From: Verrucomicrobiaceae bacterium
Lineage (GTDB): Bacteria; Verrucomicrobiota; Verrucomicrobiia; Verrucomicrobiales; Verrucomicrobiaceae
Assembly: GCA_021298725.1 (NCBI GenBank)
Contig: JAJTDU010000005.1
Location: forward strand, 1 to 64,000
DNA: 64,000 nucleotides
Direction: 5' to 3'
Shown: positions 19,800 through 30,211 of the stretch, in pieces
How the letters are laid out: every line of letters begins with the position of its first letter
Numbering within the stretch: the first letter of the stretch is position 1
The notes under the pieces: model-generated
What the model saw: only the letters and a program-made list of their open reading frames with translations
Told to the model about the DNA's origin: nothing
Database searches by the model: none
Made by a program: the position numbers and the translations under genes

Positions 19800-20981
19800 A
19801 TGAAAGAAGACCCAACCCTTCCCGCCGACGCACGCTTTGAAACACGCGCCATCCACGTCGGCCAGGACTACCGCAGCGAGACCGGCGCGGTCATCCCGCC
19901 GATCTACATGACCTCCACCTTCGAGACCGGCAATCCCACCGGTTTTGACTACACCCGCTCTGGCAATCCGAACTTCCGCAACCTGCAATGCACGCTCGCC
20001 AGCCTGGAAAACGCGAAGCACTGCACCGTCTTCGCCAGCGGCCTCAGCGCCATCTCCGCCATCCTATTTTCGCTCAAAGCAGGCGATGTGATTCTCTCCG
20101 AGCAGCAGATCTACGGCTGCACCTACCGCATCTTTGAAAAGGTGCTGCGTCGTTTCGGCGTCACCATCAAATACGCCAACCTCGCCAATTCTGCCAACTA
20201 CGACCTCATCGCCCAGCTCAAGCCTGCGCTCGTTTGGCTGGAGTCGCCCACCAATCCGCTGCTGAAAATCCTCGACATCAAGGCCCTCAGCGCCGCCGCC
20301 CACAGCGTCGGCAGCATCGTCGCCGTGGACAACACCTTCGCCTCCAGCCTGCTCCAGCAACCGCTCGATCTCGGCGCGGATCTCTCCCTGCTGAGCACGA
20401 CGAAATACACCAACGGCCACAGCGACAGCCTTGGTGGCGCGGTTTGCTCCAACTCCGACGAGTGGCAGGAAAAAATGATCTTCGCGCAGAAAGCCATCGG
20501 TTTGCAGCCCAGCCCCTTCGACGCCTGGCTCATCTCCCGTGGTGCGAAAACCGAGGCCGTGCGCATGGAGCGCCATTGCTCCAACGCCCTAGAACTCGCC
20601 AAGCGGCTGGAGGAGCGCAAGGGACTGAAAGGCCGTAAAAGCGTCCGCAGCGTGAACTACCCCTTCCTAACCAGTCATCCGCAGTACAAGCTGGCCAAAA
20701 AGCAGATGAAGGCCGGTGGCGGCATGCTGCTCGCCGATTTTGGCCTCAGCTACAGCGACACCCTCGCCTTCATCCGCCGTCTGCGCCTCTTCACCCAAGC
20801 CGAAAGCCTCGGCGGCATCGAAAGCCTCGTCGCCCACCCCGCTAGCATGACTCACGCCTCGATCCCCAAAGAAACCCGTGAAGCCGCCGGCGTCACCGAC
20901 GGTCTCGTGCGCTTCTCCGTCGGCATCGAGCACGTCGAGGATCTGTGGGCGGACATTGACCGGGCTTTGGCGAAGAAGTAA
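19800..20981 (+). CDS. Cys/Met metabolism PLP-dependent enzyme (cystathionine gamma-synthase/lyase type)
   Basis: FETRAIHVGQDYRSETGAVIPPIYMTSTFE, SLLSTTKYTNGHSDSLGGAV (PLP lysine), SLGGIESLVAHPASMTHASI. Confidence 0.92.
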   Translation: MKEDPTLPADARFETRAIHVGQDYRSETGAVIPPIYMTSTFETGNPTGFDYTRSGNPNFRNLQCTLASLENAKHCTVFASGLSAISAILFSLKAGDVILSEQQIYGCTYRIFEKVLRRFGVTIKYANLANSANYDLIAQLKPALVWLESPTNPLLKILDIKALSAAAHSVGSIVAVDNTFASSLLQQPLDLGADLSLLSTTKYTNGHSDSLGGAVCSNSDEWQEKMIFAQKAIGLQPSPFDAWLISRGAKTEAVRMERHCSNALELAKRLEERKGLKGRKSVRSVNYPFLTSHPQYKLAKKQMKAGGGMLLADFGLSYSDTLAFIRRLRLFTQAESLGGIESLVAHPASMTHASIPKETREAAGVTDGLVRFSVGIEHVEDLWADIDRALAKK

Positions 20982-20999
20982 GGACACTTTCCTTTCTTG

Positions 21000-22475
21000 A
21001 TGACCGACCTCTTCAAACACCCTCTCTGCAACGCCGAAGACCTCGGCAAGGCGATCCCTGATCACGAACTCGGCGTGTCCGTGTGCCTGCCGCTGTGGAA
21101 GCATGTGATCGGCTATGAGGAGGGCGATCAGGAGATCGTTTCGAAGTTCAAATCCGGCTACCCGCGCTTCTGCTGCCCGCCAGCCATCACACGGCTGTTT
21201 GAAGCTGCGGAAAAGGAATTCGCCGGCGCAGGGGAACGCTGCCTCGTCTTTCCGCGTGTCGTGCATGCGGAGCGCTGCGTGCAGTTCATCGAAACCGGCC
21301 GTGTGGTCGAATGGACCGCGCATCAACTCGGTGTCGCCGTGTTTCCAGCCGACAGCTACGTCAAGGCACGCAAGTTCTGGCGCTTCTGCGGCGAATGCGT
21401 GAGCACACGGCAGGCTTGCGATGCACTTGGAGAGCACAAGAGCACCGCAAGCATTGATGAAGGCCAAGCGGCGAACCGCATCATCCGCGAACGCATCGCC
21501 CAACTGGCCGGACAGCAGCCGGAAGACGTGTTTCTCTTCCCCTCCGGTATGGCGGCCAATTTTGCAGTGCATCGCATGCTCACGCATTTGGCTCCGGGCC
21601 GCAAAACCGCGCAGCTCGACTTCCCGTATGTCGATGTGCTGAAGCTGCAGCAGTTCTTCGGCAGCGGCGCTCACTTCCTGCCGCTGATCAAAGACAGCGA
21701 GTATGACGATCTGCGCGCGCTGCTGCAAAACGAGCCGCTGGCCGGCCTGTTCTGCGAAGCGCCGAGTAATCCCCTGCTCCGCTGCGTCGATTTCGATCGC
21801 CTGTTGGCCATTCGCGCCGAATCGCAGCCCGGCGTGCCGATCATCGTCGATGATACCATCTCCACTGTCGCGCATGTCGATGCACATCGCGTGGCCGATG
21901 TGGTGACGACCAGCCTGACGAAGAGTTTCTCCGGCGCAGGCGATGTTCTGGCCGGCAGCGTCGTCTTGAATCGAAAATCACCGCATCATGCGGCCTTCTC
22001 CGCGTTTTTGACCGCGCATGCCGATCACGAACTCTGGCGTGGCGATGCCGTGGCGCTCGAACTCAACAGCCGCGACTTCGTGCAACGTGCTGTCACCATG
22101 AGCCGCAACGCGCAGGCACTCGCTGATCATCTGCGCTCGCATCCCAAGGTGGACCGCGTCTGGCATGCGAAGAGTGAAGGCGGACGCGGTTACGAGTTCA
22201 TCCGCCGCGACAGCGGCGGCTACGGCTGTCTTTTCTCCTTCACGCTCAAAAATCCCGAGCGCACGAGTCCTAAGTTCTACGACGCCTTGCGCGTGTGCAA
22301 AGGCCCCAGCCTCGGCACGAACTTCACGCTCGCCTGTCCCTACACGCTGCTCGCGCACTACGAAGAACTCGACTGGACCGAAAGCGTCGGCGTCAGCCGC
22401 TGGCTCATCCGCGTGTCCGCCGGTCTGGAAGAGACGGCGGACTTGATCGCTCGCTTTGATGAGGCGCTGGCCTGA
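21000..22475 (+). CDS. Cystathionine gamma-synthase-like PLP enzyme with long N-terminal extension
   Basis: GKAIPDHELGVSVCLPLWKHVIGYEEGDQEIVSKFKSGYPRFCC; VVTTSLTKSFSGAGDVLAGSVV (PLP lysine). Confidence 0.8.
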   Translation: MTDLFKHPLCNAEDLGKAIPDHELGVSVCLPLWKHVIGYEEGDQEIVSKFKSGYPRFCCPPAITRLFEAAEKEFAGAGERCLVFPRVVHAERCVQFIETGRVVEWTAHQLGVAVFPADSYVKARKFWRFCGECVSTRQACDALGEHKSTASIDEGQAANRIIRERIAQLAGQQPEDVFLFPSGMAANFAVHRMLTHLAPGRKTAQLDFPYVDVLKLQQFFGSGAHFLPLIKDSEYDDLRALLQNEPLAGLFCEAPSNPLLRCVDFDRLLAIRAESQPGVPIIVDDTISTVAHVDAHRVADVVTTSLTKSFSGAGDVLAGSVVLNRKSPHHAAFSAFLTAHADHELWRGDAVALELNSRDFVQRAVTMSRNAQALADHLRSHPKVDRVWHAKSEGGRGYEFIRRDSGGYGCLFSFTLKNPERTSPKFYDALRVCKGPSLGTNFTLACPYTLLAHYEELDWTESVGVSRWLIRVSAGLEETADLIARFDEALA

Positions 22476-22503
22476 GTAGATTCGATTGGCAATCGAAGCT
22501 AAC

Positions 22504-23178
22504 TCACTTTGCCGCAGGCTTGATCTTGCCTTTCTCTTCGAGCGTGTGCTTGAACTTCTCGGTCTTGGGATCGACGACGGCGCGGACGTAGCCCTGGTTG
22601 GGGTTGAGGGCTTTGAAGTTCTGATGGTAGTCCTCCGCAGGATAAAACTTCTTCAGCGGGGCGATCTCCGTGGCGATGGGATCTTTCCAGTTCTTCTGCG
22701 CGGCGTCGCGGGAGGCCAGGGCGATCTTCTTCTGCTCATCGCTGGTGTAGAAAATGGCCGAGCGGTACTGCGTGCCGTAGTCGTTGCCTTGGTAGGCGGT
22801 GCCTTTGGGCAGGAGCTTGCCGTGTTTGACCATGTCCTCCTTCGTCACGCTGGTAGGATCATGCGCGTCCCAGAAGAGGTCGATGATCTCCTTCAAGCTG
22901 ATGACCGCAGGATCGAACTCGATCTGGATGACCTCGGCATGGCCGGTTTCGCCGGTGCAGATGTCCTCATATGTCGGGTTTTCCGTCTTGCCACCGGCGT
23001 AGCCGCTGACGACTTTTTTCACGCCTTTAACCAGGAGATACTGCGCCTCGACGCACCAGAAGCAGCCACCGCCGATGGTGGCCGTTTCAGTTTTGGCGGC
23101 AGGGGCGTCAGCAGCAGAAGAAAGCGGGGCGAGGGAAGCCATGAGGAAGGTGGTTAGAAGGGTGAGCGCGGTTTTCAT
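22504..23178 (-). CDS. msrA: Peptide-methionine (S)-S-oxide reductase, exported
   Basis: TATIGGGCFWCVEAQYLLVKGVKKVVSGYAGGKTENPTYEDICTGETGHAEVIQIEFDP; signal peptide. Confidence 0.96.
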   Translation of the reverse strand: MKTALTLLTTFLMASLAPLSSAADAPAAKTETATIGGGCFWCVEAQYLLVKGVKKVVSGYAGGKTENPTYEDICTGETGHAEVIQIEFDPAVISLKEIIDLFWDAHDPTSVTKEDMVKHGKLLPKGTAYQGNDYGTQYRSAIFYTSDEQKKIALASRDAAQKNWKDPIATEIAPLKKFYPAEDYHQNFKALNPNQGYVRAVVDPKTEKFKHTLEEKGKIKPAAK

Positions 23179-23389
23179 GACGATGATACGAACGAAGGAG
23201 AAAGACGAGTCAATCATCCGTCGCATGAGAGGCGAAACTTTCGCGGGAATTCCGATGCTTTTCAATTTCCTGGCCTGAACTCACAAATCCCAGTTTCGCT
23301 ATCGCTGGATTCCAGTGCCAGAATCTTCTCCTGATCGAGGATGGAATGGCGGTGAATGCCAAGAGCATGGCAGCTCGTGCAGAATCCCG

Positions 23390-23701
23390 TCATTTCCTCA
23401 ATTCAAGAATCCCACGAATCGTTCTCGGCTCACGCCGCATGTCGAGCACTGCCACCACGGTTGTGACCTCCGGCTCTATGGCATAGTAGATGCCAAAATA
23501 GGATCTGCGGATGATGGCACGCCGGAACTGGCGGTATTTCTTTGGAAACATCTCCGGGTTCCACTCGATCCACGCAATGCTCTCGCGAAACCGCTGCATG
23601 AAATCTTCCGCACCACGCACCTTCCAAGAGTCATAAAAATCTTTCGCGTAGCGGAGATCATACTCCACCGGAGCCAGGAACTCGACCGGCTGGCTTTTCA
23701 T
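23390..23701 (-). CDS. RelE/ParE superfamily toxin
   Basis: VEYDLRYAKDFYDSWKVRGAEDFMQRFRESIAWIEWNPEMFPKKYRQFRRAIIRRSYFGIYYAIEPEVTTVVAVLDMRREP; ATGA overlap with upstream antitoxin. Confidence 0.82.
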   Translation of the reverse strand: MKSQPVEFLAPVEYDLRYAKDFYDSWKVRGAEDFMQRFRESIAWIEWNPEMFPKKYRQFRRAIIRRSYFGIYYAIEPEVTTVVAVLDMRREPRTIRGILELRK

Positions 23702-23991
23702 CGCTTGGCGAGCCTGCCTTCAAGTTCCTTCAGTGTGAGTCTCTTCGTTTTCCCTGCCTGATAATCCTGCCAACGCTGATTCAGCGTCTCCTGATGCCAC
23801 TGCGGCACCCGTGTCTCATCACCAATCCCGGACATCCAAAGTTCATCCGCCAACTTCATCCGTCGCGCCTTCGGCAAGCGAGCAAGCTCGGGGAAATCGG
23901 CCAGATGTGTCGGTGGCATTGGATGAAATGTCTTTGGCATCGCGGAGAATAATCGCATGGCCGGATCACAGCAAGCTGTGACAGTCTTCAT
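23698..23991 (-). CDS. Addiction-module antitoxin-like protein
   Basis: LPKARRMKLADELWMSG...WHQETLNQRWQDYQAGKTKRLTLKELEGRL, immediately upstream of the ParE-like toxin. Confidence 0.7.
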   Translation of the reverse strand: MKTVTACCDPAMRLFSAMPKTFHPMPPTHLADFPELARLPKARRMKLADELWMSGIGDETRVPQWHQETLNQRWQDYQAGKTKRLTLKELEGRLAKR

Positions 23992-24425
23992 TTCTTGGCT
24001 GGCAACACCTTGATGATCATTTTCCGTTCGTTCTCGGGCACAATGGGAGTCATCAGCTTTACGCAGGTCATCACGGCATCCGTTACCTGTTCGATGGTAA
24101 AAGGATAACCCTCAGGCTTTTTCGCCGACGAGGCATCGATGGTGATGGTCACATGAAAAATACCTTTCACCTGGTCATCTTCGAATGACACTGCCATGCC
24201 GTACTGCGAAGCGATATTGATGTCGGGAGCTGTGCTCCTACTAGAAGTGTTGGGTGGAATGAAAGAGTGGCAAATTGCTCCGTAGATTGCCTCATTTGAG
24301 TCCGATGCATTCATCACGGGAACCTCCAAAATCTGAATTTGTGTATCAGCATCTGATCCATGCAGATAAATAGGCATCTTCACCATCCGTAGGCCAAGCG
24401 AAGTCGCTTGAGCCGGGAGAATCAA
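23988..24425 (-). CDS. Hypothetical protein, ATGA-overlapping the antitoxin
   Basis: 145-aa open frame, start uncertain (internal MVKMPIYLHG possible). Confidence 0.5.
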   Translation of the reverse strand: MILPAQATSLGLRMVKMPIYLHGSDADTQIQILEVPVMNASDSNEAIYGAICHSFIPPNTSSRSTAPDINIASQYGMAVSFEDDQVKGIFHVTITIDASSAKKPEGYPFTIEQVTDAVMTCVKLMTPIVPENERKMIIKVLPAKK

Positions 24426-24431
24426 GAGCCG

Positions 24432-27400
24432 TCACAAAAACCGCGCTGTCCGGCTCTCCTTGCACTTCTTCACCTGCTCGGGCGTTCCTGCGGCGACGAT
24501 GCGGCCACCTTCGACACCAGCTTCGGGACCGATGTCGATGAGGAAGTCGGCTTCGGCATAAACGTCGGGGTGATGCTCAATGACGACGACGGTGTGGCCT
24601 TCATCGACGAGGCGATGCAGCACGTCGATGAGTTTGGCGACGTCCTGGATGTGCAGGCCGATGGTCGGCTCTTCGATGAGGTAGAGATTGCGCTTCCCGG
24701 CGACTTTGATGCCTTTGAGCTGCTCTTTGATCGTGCGGCCATCACCACTGCGGAGTTCGGTGACGAGCTTGATGCGCTGCGCCTCGCCGCCGCTGAGCGT
24801 AGGGCTGGGCTGGCCGAGTTGGAGATAGCCGAGGCCGGTGTCGGCGAGCAGTTTGAGCGGTCGGGCGATCTTTTGCACGGGCGCGAAGAACTCGGCGGCC
24901 TCGGTGATGCTCATGCGCAGAACCTCACCGATGTGTTTGCCGTTGTACTCGACTTCGAGTGTGGCCGCGTTGAAGCGCAGGCCGTTGCAGGTCTCGCAAT
25001 GCACACGCGTGGTCGGCAGGAAGGCCATCTCGACCTTGATCTCGCCATTGCCGCCGCAGGTCTCGCAGCGTCCGCCTTCAGTGTTGAAGGAGAAGCGACC
25101 GGATGCGTAGCCTCGCGTTCTGGCGAGCGGCACCTGTGCGAACAGCTTCCGAATATCATCCCAGATGCCCACATAGGTCGCCGGGCAGGAGCGGCTGGTC
25201 TTCCCAATCGGCGATTGATCGACCTCATGCACCGTCTGCAAATTATCAAAGCCCGAGATGCTCTTCCAAGCGTGAACGATCTTCGCCTTCGACTTGCTGA
25301 TCTTCTCCCGCACCGCTGGCGACAGAGCGCCATGCATCAGCGAACTCTTACCGCTGCCACTCACGCCGGTGAGCACGGTCAAACGACCGAGCGGAATCGC
25401 GACATCGACGTTTTTGAGATTGTTTGCCGTCGCGCCGGTCACGCGCAGCCAGCCGTCCTTAGACTTCAGCGCTGGCAAGGCTCGCCGCTCGCCGCGTGAG
25501 GGATGTTTGAGCGGTTTGTTCAGGCTTTGACCGGTGACGCTCTTCTTGTTCTTCAGCAGATGCGCCAGCGTGCCTTGCGCGATGACTTCGCCACCGAATT
25601 TGCCCGCGCCCGGCCCGAGATCGAGAATCGTGTCCGCACGCCGCATCGTTTCGTCATCATGCTCGACGACGAGCAGCGAGTTGCCCTTGTCCCGCAGCGC
25701 AGAGAGCGTGTCGAGCAGCTTCTCGTTGTCGCGAGGATGCAGGCCGATGGTCGGTTCATCGAGCACATACAACACACCGCGCAGATTGCTGCCGAGCTGT
25801 GCTGACAAACGAATGCGCTGCGCCTCACCACCGCTGAGCGTGTCAGCGCTGCGATTGAGCTGGAGATAACCTAGACCGACCTCCTGCATGAATTTGAGCC
25901 GCTGTTCGATCTCCTTCACGATGTCACGTGCGATGATCGCTTCCGTGCCCGCAAACTTCAGTTTGCCCATCAGCTTGCCTGCATCTCCCGCTGTGAGCGA
26001 GGTGAAGTCTTGAATCGTGCTGCCTTGAAGCTGCACCGCGCGGCCGATCTCATTGATGCGGCTGCCATGGCAGCTCGTGCAGAGCTGGCGTGGTGCATCT
26101 TCCTCGTCTTCGCTGTTGAAACGGCGTTCTTCCTCCATCTCGGCCTCCAGCACCGACACATCGGGCTGACGATCACTCAAATCGAGTTTGCGACCGACGA
26201 CACCAAAGCCACGGCAGTCTTTGCACCAGCCATGCGGGCTGTTGAAGCTGAACAGGCGCGGATCCAGCTCCTCAAACGACAAACCGCATGAAGGACAGCT
26301 CATCTCCGTGCTCAGCACCTGCGTCGATTTGTCCGCCAAACGCAGCTTGATCGTACCCTTGCCCATTTTGATCGCCGCTTCGACCAGCGGACGCAATTTC
26401 TCATCCGAATCGGCCTTCGTGACCTTCGCGATCACCGCGTCAATGTTGTGCTCCTTGAAGCGTTCCAGTCGTTGAAAGCCCAGCGTCTCGCGAAACTCGC
26501 CATCGACGAGCAGTGTCTCGATGCCATGCCGCTGCGCATGATCCGCCACCTCGTTGTGGAAACCTTTGCGCGCCTTGATCAGCGGTGCCAGCAGATGCAG
26601 CGGCCCTTTGGTCGCCTGCTTCATCACGGCATTCAAAATGGACTGCACGCTCTGCTTCTTCACCGGCACGTCGCACTTGGGGCAATACTGCGTGCCCAGC
26701 TTTGCAAACAGCAGGCGCAGGAAGTGATATGACTCCGTCACCGTCGCCACCGTGGATTTACCACCGCCACGCGAGATGCGCTGCTCGATGGCCACCGTCG
26801 GCGGCACGCCCGTGATCAAATCCACCTCAGGCTTCTCCATCTGCTCCACAAACGTCCGCGCATACACCGACATGCTGTCCAGGAAGCGCCGCTGCCCTTC
26901 TGCAAAGATCAAATCAAATGCCAGCGACGACTTACCCGAGCCGCTCAGGCCCGTGACGACGACGAATTCATCTCGCGGGATGTCGAGCGAGATGTTCTTG
27001 AGGTTGTGTTCACGTGCACCGCGAATGGAGATGCAGTTCGCTGTTCTCGGTTCTCGGTTCGGTGTTTTCTTCGGTGTCGTCGAAGCAAAACTGCGAACTG
27101 CGAACTGCGAACCGAGAACAGATCGAAGATAACGCCCCGTATGCGATGCCGCGCACTCCGCGACCTCTTCGGGAGTCCCAGCGATGACGAGCAACCCGCC
27201 TGCCGCACCGCCCTCCGGCCCGAGATCGATGACCCAGTCGGCGCATTTGATGACTTCGAGATTGTGCTCGATGACGAGCAGGCTGTGGCCTTCGTTGACG
27301 AGGCGTTGCAGCAGCTTCACCAGCAGCGCGATGTCATCGAAGTGCAGGCCGGTGGTCGGTTCGTCGAGCAGGAGCAGGCTGCCGGAGCCTTGCTTCGCTT

Positions 27401-30083
27401 TGGGATTCGTCGGGTTCTCAATCAGATGCCCGATGAGCTTCAAACGCTGTGCTTCACCGCCGGAAAGCGTGTTGAGCGGCTGACCGAGCTTCAAGTAGCC
27501 AAGACCGGCCTCGTTGAGCATCTGAAGCTGTGCCACGATCTGCGCGGCTTTCTTTGACGATTCGAACAGCGCGCTGCTGAACCACGCTACCGACTCCTCG
27601 GCAGTCAAACCGAGCACTTCATGGATGCTTTTGCCATGCAGCAAGATTTTCAACGCATGTGGCTGATAGCGCCGGCCCTCGCACTCGGGACACGTCACAT
27701 AGAGATCGCTGAGGAACTGCATCTCGATCTTTTCGTAGCCATTGCCCGCGCAGCGTTCGCAGCGGCCTTCGCCGGAATTGAAGCTGAAGAAGCCCGGCAT
27801 GATGCCCTGTGCCTTCGCATCCTCGGTTTCGGAGAACAGCGTGCGAATGTGATCAAACGCACCGAGAAACACCGCTGGCGTCGAGCGCGGCGTGCGTGCC
27901 AGCGGCGATTGATCCACCATCACGACCTCACGCAGGTTTTCATGGCCTGTGATCTTGCTCACGCGGCCTGGTTCTTCTTCACAAACCTCACCGCGCAGCT
28001 TTTGCAGGTTCCGGTAGAGCACGTCATGCACCAGCGTCGATTTGCCGGAGCCGCTGACGCCCGTGACGCAGCAGAACACGCCGAGCGGGATGTCCAGATC
28101 GAGCTTCTTGAGGTTGTTTTGGCGCGCACCGTGGATCTTCAGATACGGAGTCCCGCCTTTAGGCGGTTTGGTGCTCTTGGGTGTTGCGGTGTCCTTTCCG
28201 CCTGAAGGCGAGACTCCTAACTTTCTCCGCGCCTTCGGCAAAGGCACCGATTTCCTCCCGAATAAATAATCTCCCGTCAACGAACCCACCTTCGCGCTCA
28301 ACTTCGACAACGGTCCGCTGAACACCAGCTCACCGCCTTTGTCACCACGCCCAGGACCGATGTCGATGAGATGGTCAGCGCTAAGCATGACGGCTTCTTC
28401 GTGTTCAACGACAAGCAGCGTGTTGCCTTTGTCACGCAGACCTTCCATGACGCCAATGAGGCGACCGATGTCGCGCGGATGCAGGCCGATGCTCGGTTCA
28501 TCGAGCACGAACAGCGTATTCACCAGCGAAGCACCGAGACAGGTCGTCAAATTCACGCGTTGCAGTTCGCCACCGCTCAAGGTGCGTGTTTGACGGTCCA
28601 AATTGAGATAACCTAGGCCCGCACGATCCATGTAGCTGATGCGGCTGGCGATTTCATCGCGCAGCATCGCGGCGGCGTGATCGCCGTCTTTAAGCGTCCA
28701 GGATTGCACCAACGGATGCAGATCGCTCACCGGCAGACGCCACAGATCCGCCAGTGTGTGCTCGCCGATGCGGAAGCTGTGCGCCTCCTTCTTCAAACGA
28801 CCGCCGCCGCAGTCCATGCACTCCGTGTAGGCGCGGTAACGGCTCAGGAAGACGCGCACATGCATCTTGTAGCTGCGCGACTCCTGCCATTTGAAGAACC
28901 CGCGCACGCCATACCACTCACCGCGATTGTAGGCGACTTCAGGATCGTCATTCGTGCCTTCGATGAGCCATTGGCGATCGGCATCTTTGTAGTCTTCAAA
29001 CGGCTTGTGAATGTCGATGCCACGCTTCCGCGCTGCGCGTTCGAGATCGAGCTGCGACTCGCCATAGGTGCTGCCTTGAAACGGTCGCACGAGGCCTTCG
29101 TTGATGCTCAGCGACTCATCAGGAATCGCTTTTCCCATGTCGAGACCCAGTGTGCGGCCAAAGCCGCGGCAGGTCGGACACGCGCCAATAGGGCTGTTAA
29201 AGCTGAACAGGCCCGGCGTCGGTGCTGGCAGTGTGATGTCGCAGGCAGCGCAGGACCAGTCGGCACTGAAGTTTAAAGTTTCAGGATTCAAGTTGGCGGA
29301 CTCGGCCCCTGAAACGTGCGACTTGGAACCTGAAACCTCAAAAGCGACAACCACCTTCCCTTTGCCGAATCGAATCGCTGCTTCGACGGCCTCGCTCATG
29401 CGTGCGCGTTGTTTCGCGTCAAGCGTCACGCGATCCTGCACGACCATCACTTGCACTGGCAGTTTGCGCTCGGTGATTTCATCGAGGCGCACGATCTGGC
29501 CATACAACCAGATGCGAACGAAACCTTGCGCTTGCAGGAAGGCCGCAAAATCAGCCGATGCGGTGTCCTTAGGCACCGAAACGGGAAAGAGAATGAGCGC
29601 CTGCTTGCCCGCATGGCCGTGCAGCAGCGTGTGCAGGATGCTCTCCGTCGTCTCCGGCTTCACCGCCTGCTTGCATGACGGACACGTCGCCGAGGCAAGA
29701 CGCGGGAACAGCATCTTGAGGTAATCATTGATCTCCGTGATCGTGCCGACCGTCGAGCGCGTGCTGCGCATGTTGTTTACCTGCTCGATGGCGATGGCGG
29801 GCGGGATGCCTTCTATCGAATCCACCTGCGGCTTGTCCATGCGCTCGAAGAACTGCCGCGTGTAAGGAGAAAACGTCTCCACATAGCGCCGCTGGCCTTC
29901 CGCATAGATCGTGTCGAACGCCAACGACGACTTACCCGATCCGCTCGGCCCTGTGATCACATTGAGCTTACCGAGCGGCAGGTCGAGGTCGATGCCCTTG
30001 AGATTGTTCTGCCGCGCCCCGCGAATGCGGATGACGTCATCAGAAATGGGGCGGCGGTCAGTTTTTTTCGGAACACGAGACAT
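24432..30083 (-). CDS. uvrA: Tandem-fused excinuclease ABC subunit A (two UvrA units)
   Basis: Starts [36 protein letters not shown]; four Walker A motifs ([48 protein letters not shown]), four LSGGE signatures and CxxC pairs in both halves. Confidence 0.95.
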   Translation of the reverse strand: MSRVPKKTDRRPISDDVIRIRGARQNNLKGIDLDLPLGKLNVITGPSGSGKSSLAFDTIYAEGQRRYVETFSPYTRQFFERMDKPQVDSIEGIPPAIAIEQVNNMRSTRSTVGTITEINDYLKMLFPRLASATCPSCKQAVKPETTESILHTLLHGHAGKQALILFPVSVPKDTASADFAAFLQAQGFVRIWLYGQIVRLDEITERKLPVQVMVVQDRVTLDAKQRARMSEAVEAAIRFGKGKVVVAFEVSGSKSHVSGAESANLNPETLNFSADWSCAACDITLPAPTPGLFSFNSPIGACPTCRGFGRTLGLDMGKAIPDESLSINEGLVRPFQGSTYGESQLDLERAARKRGIDIHKPFEDYKDADRQWLIEGTNDDPEVAYNRGEWYGVRGFFKWQESRSYKMHVRVFLSRYRAYTECMDCGGGRLKKEAHSFRIGEHTLADLWRLPVSDLHPLVQSWTLKDGDHAAAMLRDEIASRISYMDRAGLGYLNLDRQTRTLSGGELQRVNLTTCLGASLVNTLFVLDEPSIGLHPRDIGRLIGVMEGLRDKGNTLLVVEHEEAVMLSADHLIDIGPGRGDKGGELVFSGPLSKLSAKVGSLTGDYLFGRKSVPLPKARRKLGVSPSGGKDTATPKSTKPPKGGTPYLKIHGARQNNLKKLDLDIPLGVFCCVTGVSGSGKSTLVHDVLYRNLQKLRGEVCEEEPGRVSKITGHENLREVVMVDQSPLARTPRSTPAVFLGAFDHIRTLFSETEDAKAQGIMPGFFSFNSGEGRCERCAGNGYEKIEMQFLSDLYVTCPECEGRRYQPHALKILLHGKSIHEVLGLTAEESVAWFSSALFESSKKAAQIVAQLQMLNEAGLGYLKLGQPLNTLSGGEAQRLKLIGHLIENPTNPKAKQGSGSLLLLDEPTTGLHFDDIALLVKLLQRLVNEGHSLLVIEHNLEVIKCADWVIDLGPEGGAAGGLLVIAGTPEEVAECAASHTGRYLRSVLGSQFAVRSFASTTPKKTPNREPRTANCISIRGAREHNLKNISLDIPRDEFVVVTGLSGSGKSSLAFDLIFAEGQRRFLDSMSVYARTFVEQMEKPEVDLITGVPPTVAIEQRISRGGGKSTVATVTESYHFLRLLFAKLGTQYCPKCDVPVKKQSVQSILNAVMKQATKGPLHLLAPLIKARKGFHNEVADHAQRHGIETLLVDGEFRETLGFQRLERFKEHNIDAVIAKVTKADSDEKLRPLVEAAIKMGKGTIKLRLADKSTQVLSTEMSCPSCGLSFEELDPRLFSFNSPHGWCKDCRGFGVVGRKLDLSDRQPDVSVLEAEMEEERRFNSEDEEDAPRQLCTSCHGSRINEIGRAVQLQGSTIQDFTSLTAGDAGKLMGKLKFAGTEAIIARDIVKEIEQRLKFMQEVGLGYLQLNRSADTLSGGEAQRIRLSAQLGSNLRGVLYVLDEPTIGLHPRDNEKLLDTLSALRDKGNSLLVVEHDDETMRRADTILDLGPGAGKFGGEVIAQGTLAHLLKNKKSVTGQSLNKPLKHPSRGERRALPALKSKDGWLRVTGATANNLKNVDVAIPLGRLTVLTGVSGSGKSSLMHGALSPAVREKISKSKAKIVHAWKSISGFDNLQTVHEVDQSPIGKTSRSCPATYVGIWDDIRKLFAQVPLARTRGYASGRFSFNTEGGRCETCGGNGEIKVEMAFLPTTRVHCETCNGLRFNAATLEVEYNGKHIGEVLRMSITEAAEFFAPVQKIARPLKLLADTGLGYLQLGQPSPTLSGGEAQRIKLVTELRSGDGRTIKEQLKGIKVAGKRNLYLIEEPTIGLHIQDVAKLIDVLHRLVDEGHTVVVIEHHPDVYAEADFLIDIGPEAGVEGGRIVAAGTPEQVKKCKESRTARFL
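27036..27121. repeat. 7-bp-period inverted repeat inside uvrA (unit 1/unit 2 linker)
   Basis: GTTCGCT GTTCTCG GTTCTCG GTTCGGT ... CTGCGAA CTGCGAA CTGCGAA CCGAGAA CAG; 13-bp perfect inverted ends CTGTTCTCGGTTC/GAACCGAGAACAG. Confidence 0.9.
28147..28217. repeat. GGAG-type REP pair (BIME-like) inside uvrA, in frame
   Basis: GGAGTCCCGCCTTTAGGCGG ... CCGCCTGAAGGCGAGACTCC; encodes [25 protein letters not shown]. Confidence 0.88.
29268..29343. repeat. 7-bp-period inverted repeat inside uvrA, in frame
   Basis: AAGTTTA AAGTTTC AGGATTC AAGTTGG ... CTGAAAC GTGCGAC TTGGAAC CTGAAAC CTCAAA; encodes [24 protein letters not shown]. Confidence 0.8.
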
Positions 30084-30211
30084 GGGGGGCGCGAGAGTAG
30101 CGATACGCCCCGAAGTGGCAAACGGGCGCTCCAGGCAGCGAAAAGAAAGCGGATACCGCATCTACTCCAGCGCATTGCCTGGGAGGGGTGGTCTGAGTTT
30201 CAGAAGCTGCG

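Noticed and set aside
22481-22497. TTCGATT-GGC-AATCGAA hairpin between convergent genes
   Set aside because: Short and AT-rich without a U-tract; weak evidence for a terminator
23367-23385. 18-bp match CATGGCAGCTCGTGCAGA shared with uvrA (about 26070) and a possible CTSCH haem remnant
   Set aside because: Too short to separate from chance or codon-driven similarity; no surrounding family-like sequence
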